Position numbers and translations under genes: made by a program. Shown here in pieces: positions 21,738 through 31,442 of a DNA stretch of 64,000 nt. Below the pieces are notes generated by a model that did no database searches, was not told where the DNA came from, and saw only the letters and a program-made list of their open reading frames with translations. The stretch comes from Eukaryota sp. TZLM1-RC (Eukaryota > Metamonada: BaSk clade): contig JAUPSS010000005.1 of assembly GCA_040285825.1 (NCBI GenBank), positions 1,240,001-1,304,000 of the forward strand, in the 5' to 3' direction. Numbering within the stretch: the stretch's first letter is position 1; each line of letters opens with the position of its first letter.

Positions 21738-22382
21738 TCACTTAATTATACTTCCACTCGCTATTTGATGTCGCCTCTCCTCTACTAACTTCCTCTCAGC
21801 TTCTGTTCCATGTCTAACACCAGAAGAATCCTGTTTCATCGCATATGATATCGACATTGGCCTACCACTAATAGCTTGGCCATTGAGTTCCTTCAAAGCA
21901 TTATCAGAGCTTTCAAAAGAATCAAAAGACACAAAAGCAAAACCTCTACTAATACCTGTATCAGGATCCCTCATTACTCTAGGCGGGATGGGCATGTAAC
22001 CAAAGTGGCTGAAAAGATTGTAGAGATGGACTTCATCGACTTGAGGGGCTAGATTAGACACATGAAGGTTGGCACCAATCTCAACATCAGCTTCCTCTCT
22101 ATGGGCCTTGTTCACTCTAAGAGGCTTTCCGTAGAGGCGGATCATGTTCATAACGCGGATGGCGTAATCAGCGTCTTCTTCTGTACGGAATTCCACAAAA
22201 CCAAAGCCTTGTTGAGCATTTGTGAGGGGATCTTTGGGCATGTGAACGTTAACGACAGGGCCAACTTGGAGGAAGAGTTCATAGAGGAGAGGTTCGTCGG
22301 CTTGTGGGTCAAGGTTACCCACGTATATGGTTGCTTCTTGATTTCGTGTGTCATAGTTGGCAGTATATTTGTTTGTGGACAT
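21738..22382 (-). CDS. SF3B4: Splicing factor 3B subunit 4 (two-RRM protein)
   Basis: 214 residues. RRM1 (about 15-93) has RNP2 IYVGNLD and RNP1 GFGFVEF. RRM2 (about 103-180) has LHVSNLAPQVDE and RNP1 GFAFVSF. The order, the text ATIYVGNLDPQADEPLLYEL and the short linker are diagnostic of SF3B4/SAP49, a U2 snRNP component that contacts pre-mRNA upstream of the branch site. The long Pro-rich tail of animal SF3B4 is absent, as in many protists. The ORF ends TGA, but a neighbouring frame stays open for 19 more codons (ending GAMGNQLGGKR), so a small frame change or tiny intron at the 3' end is possible. ATG at 22382. Confidence 0.9.
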   Translation of the reverse strand: MSTNKYTANYDTRNQEATIYVGNLDPQADEPLLYELFLQVGPVVNVHMPKDPLTNAQQGFGFVEFRTEEDADYAIRVMNMIRLYGKPLRVNKAHREEADVEIGANLHVSNLAPQVDEVHLYNLFSHFGYMPIPPRVMRDPDTGISRGFAFVSFDSFESSDNALKELNGQAISGRPMSISYAMKQDSSGVRHGTEAERKLVEERRHQIASGSIIK

Positions 22383-22612
22383 GGTATATAGTTAAGATAG
22401 GGTTGGGTAGTAGTAACTTTGGAGAGTGTAGGATAGAATCAATGTTGAAGAGTTGAATTCCCAAGAACATTTTCCAAATGAATCAGATTCAAAACACCTG
22501 AGAATTTCACACAAAGTGAATATTGAATAAATATCCCTAATAATTGTGTAAACTTCTCAGCACCAAGGGTTAGTATACACTAAACACCTTGGAAATACGT
22601 TGATTAAAACAG
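22383..22612. other. Spacer between SF3B4 start and Fanzor 3' end
   Basis: Contains the presumed promoter/5' UTR of SF3B4 and the 3' flank of the Fanzor gene. It has no ORF. In TnpB/Fanzor loci the guide RNA (omega RNA) commonly overlaps or follows the 3' end of the nuclease gene, so 22450-22620 is the place to look. I see no definite structure. Confidence 0.4.
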
Positions 22613-24478
22613 CTACTGCTGTCTTCTTAGGCGTCTCACACGCCTTGGCCTTCTGAATGGTTCTGGCCTAGTACCAGTGAAATACTCACTAATTGCAATC
22701 TCCAGCTGGTTTCTGGAGGCTGAGATGTCTCTAGACCAGTTGGTCTGACATCGAGGGCAATCGAACTTAGCGTTATTTACCCTTCCGTCATCATGATAGA
22801 TCTTTCTATGAAAGACCTTACAGCAATTCACATTTGCTGAGGTCATAAACTCGTCCCCGACTTTGACGTTTTCAAAGTGTTTTTTGATTTGTTTGAGAAA
22901 TCTCTTTCGGGGGGATTTCACAGATTGACGAGATGGACCACCACCGCCATTGCCGAACCAAACTATAGTGTTTCTTCCTTCAGACAAGCGTTTAATTTTG
23001 TTAATAAAACTAGTTAGTCTCTTTTGTCTTCGTATGAAGAAATCAAACTTATTTCTTCTCAGCTTTTTTCTTGCACCACGCTGCAAATTTCCAGACATAA
23101 TTGAAGCATATTCAGGCTCTTCCTCAGATTCAGGAACATAAGGTAAACTTATTTCAATCAGATACTCTTGGAAGCTCTGAGCGGAATAAGTGTTAGGAGT
23201 TGCTTGAGTCAGAGGAGGAGGGTGATTTAGTCTTCGTTCTTTTGGATTCAGTAGCAGTCCAGAACGTTCAAAAACAGTAGCAGAATTTCGGAAAGAACCA
23301 GCAGTCCAACCACAAAGATTGCTGTGGTTGGGATCAATGGCTACAAAAAACAAATTTTCATCAGGATCTCTGTAATTGGGCTGTTGTTCCACTGGTAACC
23401 GCGGTCTTCTCTGTGGATTTGCTGTTCTATGGACATTGGATTTTCGTTTCCTTTCAGAGTTATGAAAATCATAATTTCCAGAGGCTCGCCTGGGCTCAAA
23501 TTCCGCTTTATTTGGCCTATTATAAGTTTTTCTTTCCTTCTGGGTAAACGTAAACCGCAAGGAATCACCATTCGAAAAAATGGTATAGTTAATAAATTTC
23601 GATTTATTAAAAAACCGATAAGGGTTGTTCAGAAGCTCTTTGTTTGCATTTAGTTTTGTGAAATAAGCTTCTGCTTCTTTAGTCAAGCTGCAGAAGCACG
23701 GAGACCAACTGGACAGCGGAGAGAGAGTGCCTTTTCATCACATCAGGGCAGTTATCTTCTAAAAAGATAAAATGTTCAAGCCAGATTGAACGATTGTTGC
23801 AGCAGACTCCATATTGATGGGAAACCGTTCGTTTCTTATTGAATTTTCGAACAAATTTTGACCGCCATCAATATAGGCGTTGGCTGTCATATTGAGCCAA
23901 TGGACCAAGATATGCTGGTGTATTTCTTGATACCATTGTAAAATTGACTCATCTGGCTGAATCCCTTGAAGTACACAGTCGGCGTATTTCTTGGGCCAGG
24001 GGCAATTTAGAAACTGGGCACAGCTTTTGAAAAAATTGCGTTTCCAGACGACAGGGCCGTCAGCAAGCAACTGACAAAAGGCTTCTCGCAGTTGGATGGC
24101 TCGACTGCCAAGAAGAGTGGAAAGACACCAAAATCTACCACCGTCGGCTGAGGTGGTTTCATTCAGCGGTCGCCAGGGCCAAAAGTGCTGAACAAGGTGT
24201 TGCAGCGCTTGGTAAACCAAAGGATGGTTTTCAAATGGCCTCCTTTGTTTAGGCTCACTTTGGCAAACAAAGTCGAAACAGAGGCTCCAGAACTGGCTTT
24301 GAGTGAGCCACATTGAGTGTTCTGGGTATTGGAGCACAAAGAGTCGTGCTAGGTGAGTAGCATGAGCTCCAATACTAGCAAGAACTTGGAACTGGCGTTC
24401 CATAGCTTCTTGTGCCTCTGAGTCGAAGAACTGGTTGACAGACGCTCCCACAGTTGTAGTTTGTAGAACGTTATCCAT
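22613..24478 (-). pseudogene. Fanzor-type RNA-guided nuclease (eukaryotic TnpB homologue), broken in the middle
   Basis: Minus strand. ATG at 24478 starts 239 open codons, an N-terminal alpha-helical region (HATHLARLFVLQYPEHSMWL). Two frame changes fall at about 23690-23830, with a short middle frame reading EDNCPDVMKRHSLSAVQLVS. A 357-codon frame then runs to TAG at 22613. In it: the strand pair INYTIFSNGDSLRFTF, the RuvC-I motif VAIDPNHSN, RuvC-II strand IVWFGNGG lacking the usual Glu, then DEFMTS with a candidate relocated catalytic Glu, a Cys cluster (NCC...CPRC), and RuvC-III WSRDISASRN. This is the Fanzor pattern with a rearranged catalytic site. About 640 residues in all, normal for Fanzor1. 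The segment is markedly more GC-rich than its neighbours. It may be a pseudogene, or tiny introns or sequence errors may hide an intact gene. Confidence 0.8.
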
Positions 24479-24599
24479 GGCAGTCAACACAGAACGGAAA
24501 CAGTCAGAAATGATTGAAAATTTGTTTCCTAAAATTGAAAATTTGTTGAAGTCAATCAATCTTATAGTTGTCAATTCAAAGTAAAGTTAGTTACAAGTG

Positions 24600-25780
24600 T
24601 TTATTAATGAGACATATCGTTCAAGATTACTTTCTGAATATTTTCCTTTCTTCAGACAAGAACTACATGTTACAAAAGTTGGTGAGTGGAGTTTGGTTGG
24701 GTTGTCATCATTGCCCAGATTCGTAATTGAATTTCATTTCATCACTTACAACATTTCATCACTTACTCTACTACGAACCTTCTCCTACGAATCCTTGCTT
24801 GCAGCTACTACCACTCTTTATGTCGGAAATTGAGAATCACTTTTATTTTAAGTAAAGTTTTTTTTTCTTCCTTCCTCGCTGTTACTACATTGTCATAGGT
24901 CCCTTCCCTCAAGTTCATGTTTTCATCCTCAGTTCCAAAACTTTTCCAAACACTGGTTTTCACTACTCAACACTGATTGTGACTTTTCCCATGCTTCGGC
25001 AATAGTAATCCTCCTTTGCTCAATTAAACCATCATTCATCACCCCATCATGGAATCATGATCGGCAACTAATTGTCTCCCTTTTGTACAAACTAACAACC
25101 TCAACCCTGCCCCACCCTTTCCTTCTTTCTCTTTATCAACGTCTCTCTACCCTCGTCACTTGCTTCCGTCCTTTTTCTGACCCCCCTCCCCCATACTGAA
25201 TATTAATAAAACACCAAGATTACAAAGGTGCCATACAAAAATGGGCTCGCTGAACAAAGGGAAGAGTAATTTTAACATGGCATTCACAAATACCATGGCC
25301 TGTCAATCATCGAACAACAAAAACAACTCAGATGACCACTTTTCTAAACAAAACTACCCTACAAATGCGTTTTTTTGTGAATGTAACGCTACATTTTTTC
25401 AACAAATACCGATGAATGTGTAAGAAGGTCAATCAGAGTCACGTTCTTTTTTATGAAGTTTTTTGTGCATCAAGTCAATGGCTGAACAAGGACTCCACTA
25501 TTATTCAAATATTTCATATTATACTATTCTTTTTGAATACATCACTGCAAATATGTTCAAGTTTATAAATGTGTTTTTTCTCGGTATCTAACCTCCATTT
25601 TGAATAACATTACGGTGTTCAATAACAAGGGAGTTGTTGTTCAAGTGAATGACAAGATTATTTTGTCATTGAATGGATAACGAATTGATGGGCGTTTTCG
25701 CAGGTAAAAGGATAAGTCAAATTCATTTTAAAAATCATCAGAAACAGAGTCGATTCGTGACTTTTTTAAAGAAAAAATGG
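24600..25780. other. No gene recognised
   Basis: 5' flank of the Fanzor gene and AT/pyrimidine-rich spacer. Only chance ORFs. No terminal inverted repeat matching the other side of the Fanzor gene was found by eye. Confidence 0.45.
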
Positions 25781-25781
25781 T

Positions 25782-26054
25782 TCAAACTTGAGTTGTATAT
25801 CTCAAAATACAGTTAACATTTTTCAAACGGAGTGAACCTTTCTCAGCATTTGGCGAACATTTCATTTCTAATTTCAAATCAATATCATCTTTAACCTCTA
25901 CTTTGAATAATATACGATTTGAATGCCACAAATCTCCCATCCCTCTATCTGTAGTAAACAGATGTTGTTTCATTAGGTTATTGTTGATTTTAAAAGTGAA
26001 ATGTTGTGAATCTGTACAAACTGCTTGAACCTTACATACATCGTCTTTCCTCAA
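25782..26054 (-). CDS. Unrecognised 90-codon ORF
   Basis: The minus frame reads as an orderly beta-rich domain: KDDVCKVQAVCTDSQHFTFK, LWHSNRILFKVEVKDDIDLK, CSPNAEKGSLRLKNVNC. No ATG near the start (it opens at a TTG; upstream has a stop), so it would have to be the last exon of a gene or a fragment. No family recognised. Confidence 0.3.
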   Translation of the reverse strand: MRKDDVCKVQAVCTDSQHFTFKINNNLMKQHLFTTDRGMGDLWHSNRILFKVEVKDDIDLKLEMKCSPNAEKGSLRLKNVNCILRYTTQV

Positions 26055-27980
26055 CCTTGGTTTAGATCATGTACTTCATTCCCATTCCGTAAAACACCTA
26101 GAGTTTTGCTTTTTGACAGTATTGTTGAGTTTTCTTTCTGGGAATAGGATATACGCTCTCCTCTCACCTCCTGACAAATCCTCGTAGTTGTTTCCCACAC
26201 GGCTGCCTTTAGAACGAATTAGTTTTCCCTTGATTTCAAAATCAGCACGATCTGGTTGTCATCCTTCATTTTCTACATTCGCTTTTCCCCTTACAGTTGA
26301 TCGCCAGGGTTTGATTTCGCCTACATTTATCTCTTTGTTTTGTTCGATGTATTCCTCCCCTTTATCTGAATTAAGTTTTTTCGTTTTTGACTTCCAAAGT
26401 CAATTTCTTTGTAAAAATGATCCCTCACAGGATGTTTTTCTTTGATGGGAATCGAACTCGTGACCTTCATTTTGTTCTTTATTTGTCATTAATTTGCTTG
26501 ATTTATTACTAGTACACACATTTAGGTCAGGATCTATTTGGTTTTGTAATTTTTGAAGCCTTTTGGGTCAGTTTGTAGGTTTTCTTCATCCAATCTCATT
26601 TTTATTATTATTTCAAATGATATGTTTCTTGAAAAAGTTTTTGAGGCACCAATACTGGAATTTGTAAGGAATTAAAGGAGTTTTCAGTTTTTTCAACACA
26701 TTTTCTTTTAGGTTTTCTATATCATTTTTCTCGGCATCTTTAATTAAAATGGTATGTTGTTTTTAATCTTTTCAATTAATTTTTCATAGTACGGTTTTGT
26801 TCAACCTATTCCATTAAAGGGTTCATTTTGTGCAAAATGTGTGAACTATGAGGCTTTTTTCATTAAAGAGAGTAATTCTCCTTATTTTTAGTTTCTATCA
26901 ATAAATACATCAACGACTGGATAATCTTTGGGCAATCAGTTTTCTGACTGTTTGAAGTTGATTATGGTCATGAAAGTTCTGATTACGTGTGAGTCTATTC
27001 TCTACATGTTTTTGGATCTTTGTAGGTTTTTTTATTATGAGTTGTTTTTTTTACAACGATGACGTCCATGTTTATGTCAAAATATATTGGAGAACATACA
27101 TGGATTTTTCCCACCTGAATTTCACCATTTAGTTTCGTTTAAAATGGTGATGCATAGTTATGTGAATTTATTAATACCATCAGTACTCTTTGTGTTCTCT
27201 TATCAATCTGTTGTTCTCGTTTTTTGATTTGCTTAAAGCATTCATCTCCATGTAATCTGCTTGAACTCATTTTGAGAACAAAATGCTTTATGTTCTGTAT
27301 TTGTATTGCTATGTCTTGGGGGTGTTTGATTTGTGTATCAACTGTGATGGGAGGTTTCGATGATACAGATTGATAATGACCATAGTGCAATCTCATTTAT
27401 TGGAATAGAGATTCGTTGCCATTTCAATGTCCACGCAGAAAATCCTCATTTTCATTTGGCCAGAATTCAATCGGCACTGTCCCATTTTTATTTATCTCGA
27501 TCGTGAAATCATTTGTTTTTTTTGAAGGGACATTTTTTTCTTCACCATTCACTTCAAATCATAATTGTTTTTATAACACTATTCTAAATGATATGGAAAA
27601 TCGGCCGAACAATTTCTCTCTGAATTTAGATTTCTACTTTACTAGTTTTCATGCCTCTCTCCATTTAAAAGGCTTTCAGGATTTGCATCAACCAGTTCTC
27701 GCTTGTTTGTATTAGTTCTCTGCAAAGTTATCTTCTGGTCGCTTTATCAAAATTGAAATACATTTCCATCCGACTCGATAGGATTGGATCTCTACCGTGT
27801 ACAACATTGAAAAATTTCAACATCTGACAAGGTGAGTGACGACGAATCACAGTCAAGATTGACTCTATTGTAGCTTTTGTCTAATCCTATTTTCTCAATC
27901 AAAACAAGATGTTTTGTAATCAAATCAGCATTGGCGTTCTTTTTCGTAAGTGTTGTAGGTTTTCGACATGTATACGATGT
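26055..27980. other. No gene recognised
   Basis: AT-rich, many short runs of T, no ORF above about 100 codons and no motif of the elements seen elsewhere. A TTCGATTCCC-like block at about 26448-26460 resembles a tRNA T-arm but lacks the rest of a tRNA. Confidence 0.45.
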
Positions 27981-28184
27981 TCAGGATACGAGTGGCTCTT
28001 CTTCATTGTCAGGGTCAGCGAATGGCTTTAGGAGGTAAATGCCTTCTAGCAGGGTATCAGGGATGCCGTCGCTCAGGGAGAGAGTATCATAGGCTCTGTT
28101 GGCGATTTTGAAGGCGTCGAGGTACTGTTGTACGTGGTCTGAGGTGAGCCCATTGAGGATGGGGATTGTTCTAGGTTGGTCCAT
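27981..28184 (-). pseudogene. Gag N-terminal fragment of a second short-LTR gypsy element
   Basis: ATG at 28184, 67 codons: MDQPRTIPILNGLTSDHVQQ, then YLDAFKIANRAYDTL and a stop. This aligns with the Gag of the element at 28388-30767 (VRPVTLRSLSRTDVKYFLEK...). The ATG lies 23 nt inside the LTR at 28208-28309, the same architecture as that element (27 nt). The rest of the element is missing to the left. Confidence 0.6.
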
Positions 28185-28207
28185 GGTTCAATAGCTTCAG
28201 TGATCAC

Positions 28208-28309
28208 TGTTGCTTCTACGCGTAGAAATGAGGGTAAAAGATGATTTATTCTAGGTACATTCTATCTAAAGCTATAGGTCATAATTATTGACACGATATT
28301 GACCTAACA
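28208..28309 (-). repeat. Putative 5' LTR (102 bp, TG...CA)
   Basis: Starts TGTTGC and ends CTAACA on the plus strand. It sits directly upstream of the Gag fragment on the minus strand. It includes a 14-bp palindrome TTCTACGCGTAGAA. No second copy is present in the window, so the LTR call rests on the TG...CA ends and its position relative to Gag. Confidence 0.45.
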
Positions 28310-28383
28310 TCTCCCACAGTTTTGTCCATGGTTTCTTGACTCTCTAAACGACCAAACAGTCACAAGGTAAAACCAAGTACGTA

Positions 28384-28387
28384 ATAT
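28384..28387. repeat. Target-site duplication (ATAT), left
   Basis: The 4 bp ATAT next to the left LTR recur at 30768-30771. Ty3/gypsy integration gives 4-6 bp duplications. Confidence 0.5.
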
Positions 28388-28479
28388 TGTAGCTTAGAGA
28401 GATAAACGAATGTTTTATTATAACTAACACGAGTACTAAACGAGTGATGACGTGGCAATAACTAACTATTACGATTACA
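28388..28479 (-). repeat. 3' LTR, 92 bp
   Basis: Same sequence as 30676-30767. In element sense it starts TGTAATCG and ends AGCTACA, and contains AATAAAA. It follows the polypurine tract. Confidence 0.85.
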
Positions 28480-28502
28480 CTACCCTTCATTTGAGAGTGA
28501 GG

Positions 28503-29150
28503 TCACCTATCTACCTTCTTTCTGTGGCGAGTAGGGAGTTTGATTCCATTTTTGTTGGCATAGTCGAGTAAGACGCTGTTGGTTCTAAAACCATCACGAA
28601 GGTTCTCTAATGGTTGCCACAAAGTAGGCCCGTTGAGAAATTTCACTAAGAAAGTAAACTGATTATCCTCAATACGATGATCAGTGATATTTTCTACGAT
28701 GAATTCGGAAGAGTCTAAGGCAGCAACTGTTCTAGCATTATCGTTGAGTTCGTTTGGTAGAAAAGGTAGAAGTTGATATTGAGAAACGTTGTAAGAGCTG
28801 TCGTTAACAATACTTCCAATCTTGTACCCGTTAGATCCAAGTATCTCAAGTACGACGAAGGGTCCAGTGTGCTTAATAAATTTGTTTTTGTTGTCAGATT
28901 TCCTAAGAACCAGGTCTCCAATCTTAAATAGTGGTTCATGTTTAAGATGAGGTTTGGTGAAACTGTCTTGCTGATTCTCGGCAGATAGCCATAAGCTAGT
29001 GAGTGTATTTTCAAGATCAAGCAGGAACGTTTTTGCCTTTGTGCGTGAATCTAGTTTGAAATTGGAAATGGGTGAAGATAAGATGTGATCGATGATATTT
29101 CGTCGTGGTGATGTATTATATGTCTGAGTATTCTTGTAGTAGGTTGGCAA
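28503..29150 (-). CDS. Integrase C-terminal domain plus chromodomain (3' ORF of the chromovirus derivative)
   Basis: About 210 codons. The first part is the segment after the integrase core (NIIDHILSSPI) and the GPY/F module (FKIGDLVLRKSDNK... HTGPFVVLEIL). A chromodomain follows (EFIVENITDHRIEDNQFTFL, then LWQPLENL), which in chromoviruses binds histone marks and directs integration. It overlaps the end of the Gag-protease ORF in another frame at about 29116-29150, which marks the internal deletion joint. Without an integrase core it could act only as a truncated chromodomain protein, if translated at all. Confidence 0.75.
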   Translation of the reverse strand: MPTYYKNTQTYNTSPRRNIIDHILSSPISNFKLDSRTKAKTFLLDLENTLTSLWLSAENQQDSFTKPHLKHEPLFKIGDLVLRKSDNKNKFIKHTGPFVVLEILGSNGYKIGSIVNDSSYNVSQYQLLPFLPNELNDNARTVAALDSSEFIVENITDHRIEDNQFTFLVKFLNGPTLWQPLENLRDGFRTNSVLLDYANKNGIKLPTRHRKKVDR

Positions 29151-30648
29151 GAGTTTTATGTTCGGCGTCAGTGAGGCCTTGGATTGTGATGTCGTCTAGA
29201 TTGTTGGCTTTTTCGGATTCGACGTGAAAAAGCTCGAGTGGATTGGGATATAGGTCAGCAATAGGGTCTGGGTCTATATCAGGAGTGAAGTTGAAATCAA
29301 AATGAAAGGAAGAATTAGTGAGACAGCCAAGTTTCCTAAGAATGTCACAACCGAGAATGAGCTTGTCGGGAAGAGGGATGATCGCGAGGTTGTGGTTTAC
29401 GACGGATGGTTTTGAATTAATGAGAGAGATTTCGATACGGGCATCTTTAACCATTTTGTCTGGAGAAAAGGATCCAGAGATTGTTTTCAGTTCAATTTCA
29501 TTAGTCAAGGGTTGAATGTTAAGGTTCAATGTGGCACGTATGTTTTCGGAAATCAGGGAGATGCTTGAACCGGTATCGATGATTGCTTCTATGGAGGTAC
29601 CGTTGACTGTAACAGGGCTGCGAAGCACACCGTTGTCTGAGGATATGTGAAAAACTTCTTTTTTCTTGTATCGAGGGGGAGGTGGATTATTGGGGCAATT
29701 TTTTACGTAATGGTCATAAGAACCACAGTGTAAACAGCGGCCGGAGTCCTTAGAGTATTTAAAGCGTCTTTGAGTATGATGAGCGGATGTTTCATTTTCG
29801 TCGGGTCTTCCGTTCTGTGGGATCTCAGAAGTTTCGGAACCGTTATCGTTTTTTGAAGGATTATCGGAAGTGTTTAGGCGAGGATAATGATTACGTTTCT
29901 GTTGATTATACGTTCTTTTGATTAGTTTCTTTGCTTCTTTGTAGACTGTGTGGAGGGATTTCAAATAGCCTAGGTCAACGTTTTCTTCAATTTCGTTTGC
30001 GACATGTTTCGGATGGAGGTTTCTTAGGAAGTAGCGGATGACGGTCTTGTTTTTTGTGTTGAAGCGGCATTGTTCAACTATTTCGAGAAATCTGACGTAA
30101 TAATCAGCTAGCTGTTGTTCTTTGTTCTTGATTTTGATGTTCATACGGCATGCTTTCATCGCTTTTTTAGCTTCGTAGGGGTCGGTAATAATAGTCAATG
30201 AGTTCAAGTATCGATGGATTTTTTTGTCTTTGGTGGATCCAGTTTCGACAGTGATTACCTTGAGTAAACGTTTAGGAATGAAATTCTTTAAAGGTAGGGC
30301 AGTGTTAGAGTTTGTTTTATAGAGTTCGTACTTCTCGAGGAAGTATTTAACATCTGTTCTGCTGAGGGAACGCAGCGTGACGGGTCTTACCATGGAGCCG
30401 GTGATAAACAATTTTTTTAGCGTTTCGGATAGATCGGGTTGTATGGTTGGGTTCTTGTCTTCGACATCATTGTTGTCTTGGTGGTCTTCATTGGGGTTGC
30501 TTCGTTCTTCTTCGGATATTACTTCGGGTTCAGACTCGGACTCTGATTCGCTTAACTGGGCGGTACTCTCGGAGCTTTCGGAACTTGACGAGGTATCGGC
30601 AACGCGTTGTTCGGATTCAGACGGGGGTGGCGATTCGGTATCGGACAT
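29116..30648 (-). CDS. Gag-protease polyprotein of the chromovirus derivative
   Basis: 510 codons, intact, ATG at 30648 only 27 nt from the LTR. Ser/Glu-rich acidic N-terminus (about 1-70), capsid-like helical region (about 85-260), zinc knuckle CLHCGSYDHYVKNC (CX2CX4HX4C, about residue 305), then a retropepsin with IDTGSSISLIS (about 356) and the ILGCDIL flap partner. It ends LLQEYSDI, the usual start of the RT region, where the deletion joins. The protein could assemble particles and cleave itself, but RT must come from elsewhere. Confidence 0.85.
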   Translation of the reverse strand: MSDTESPPPSESEQRVADTSSSSESSESTAQLSESESESEPEVISEEERSNPNEDHQDNNDVEDKNPTIQPDLSETLKKLFITGSMVRPVTLRSLSRTDVKYFLEKYELYKTNSNTALPLKNFIPKRLLKVITVETGSTKDKKIHRYLNSLTIITDPYEAKKAMKACRMNIKIKNKEQQLADYYVRFLEIVEQCRFNTKNKTVIRYFLRNLHPKHVANEIEENVDLGYLKSLHTVYKEAKKLIKRTYNQQKRNHYPRLNTSDNPSKNDNGSETSEIPQNGRPDENETSAHHTQRRFKYSKDSGRCLHCGSYDHYVKNCPNNPPPPRYKKKEVFHISSDNGVLRSPVTVNGTSIEAIIDTGSSISLISENIRATLNLNIQPLTNEIELKTISGSFSPDKMVKDARIEISLINSKPSVVNHNLAIIPLPDKLILGCDILRKLGCLTNSSFHFDFNFTPDIDPDPIADLYPNPLELFHVESEKANNLDDITIQGLTDAEHKTLANLLQEYSDI

Positions 30649-30675
30649 AAATCTCGAGGTCTAAAGTAACGTTAC

Positions 30676-30767
30676 TGTAGCTTAGAGAGATAAACGAATG
30701 TTTTATTATAACTAACACGAGTACTAAACGAGTGATGACGTGGCAATAACTAACTATTACGATTACA
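30676..30767 (-). repeat. 5' LTR, 92 bp
   Basis: Read by eye as identical over 92 bp to 28388-28479. Followed on the plus strand by the ATAT duplication (30768-30771). Confidence 0.85.
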
Positions 30768-30859
30768 ATATTTTCTAAAAATCAGCGAATTTTGGCATTT
30801 AGACTTTCCAAATCCAGTTGAAGAGGAGTGCCAACGTTGAGATCTTTTGATGGGAGGTG

Positions 30860-31437
30860 ACCTGGTGCATAGATATCACCATTCTTCTACCATGTCCCCT
30901 TTCCACACTCTTATGTCAGAAAGATACTTGCTCAAAACCAATCGGCTCATAAAACCAGAAGATGAAGAACGATAGGTAGCCCCTTCAATATTGTCAGGAG
31001 TTCCACGAACAGAATAAGAACTACCAGAGTTAACAAAGATCAGCAATGGTCTGTCAACCTTAGCCGAGGTTCTACCAGTAGGTTTCACTACCATTGAATG
31101 CATATCCTCCCAACACGACATCTGCATACCGCATTTCTGGTTCCACTGAAGCCTACTGTCTTTCCGTTGCCAATGTTGATAACGAAATGAGTTTCATCAA
31201 GGTTCGTTATGAGTATCTCATAATCAATTAGGACGTGGACAATCACAAACTCTGTTCTACCTTGGCAATACCATTCAGATTTTTTGAGTTATTGTTGAAC
31301 CAGTCAATTGCCTTTTTGATGTTGGCATTGTGCGTTGCTCCAAAGCATTGAGGATACTTTGCAATAATGCTCGTCATGAGACCTCTTCTCGCTAGTTTGT
31401 TTGCTTTTTCAAACAGCAACTCATCGACTTGCTTCAC
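30860..31437 (-). pseudogene. Pogo/Tigger-type DDE transposase relic
   Basis: Minus strand. 31437-31243 gives the region before the catalytic core (RRGLMTSIIAKYPQCFG). Around 31225-31195 reads NLDETHFVINIGNG, the first catalytic Asp context of DDE_1 transposases. After a frame change, 31127-30876 gives KVDRPLLIFVNSGSS and SGFMSRLVLSKYLSDIRVW, which follow the DDE_1 pattern. The second Asp position is not convincing. Truncated and frameshifted, and it abuts a group A-related RT relic at 31443. Confidence 0.55.
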
Positions 31438-31442
31438 GCCGT

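Larger units (their letters stand above)
28388..30767 (-). mobile_element. Non-autonomous Ty3/gypsy chromovirus with 92-bp LTRs
   Basis: Two 92-bp LTRs that I read as identical (28388-28479 and 30676-30767; TG...CA on the plus strand) flank a 2196-bp interior. The interior encodes Gag-protease, then jumps straight to the C-terminal integrase and chromodomain. RT, RNase H and the integrase core are absent. Identical LTRs mean a recent insertion, so the deletion derivative must have been mobilised in trans. A polypurine tract (AATGAAGGGTAG in element sense) abuts the 3' LTR at 28480-28491. Beside the 5' LTR there is no TGG-type tRNA primer site but the palindrome GTAACGTTAC. Confidence 0.85.

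Noticed and set aside
22950-23141. Plus-strand ORFs within the Fanzor gene
   Set aside because: Antisense shadows of a strong minus-strand coding frame.
26445-26470. tRNA-like T-arm (GAGTTCGATTCCC on the minus strand)
   Set aside because: No acceptor stem, anticodon arm or D-arm can be folded around it.
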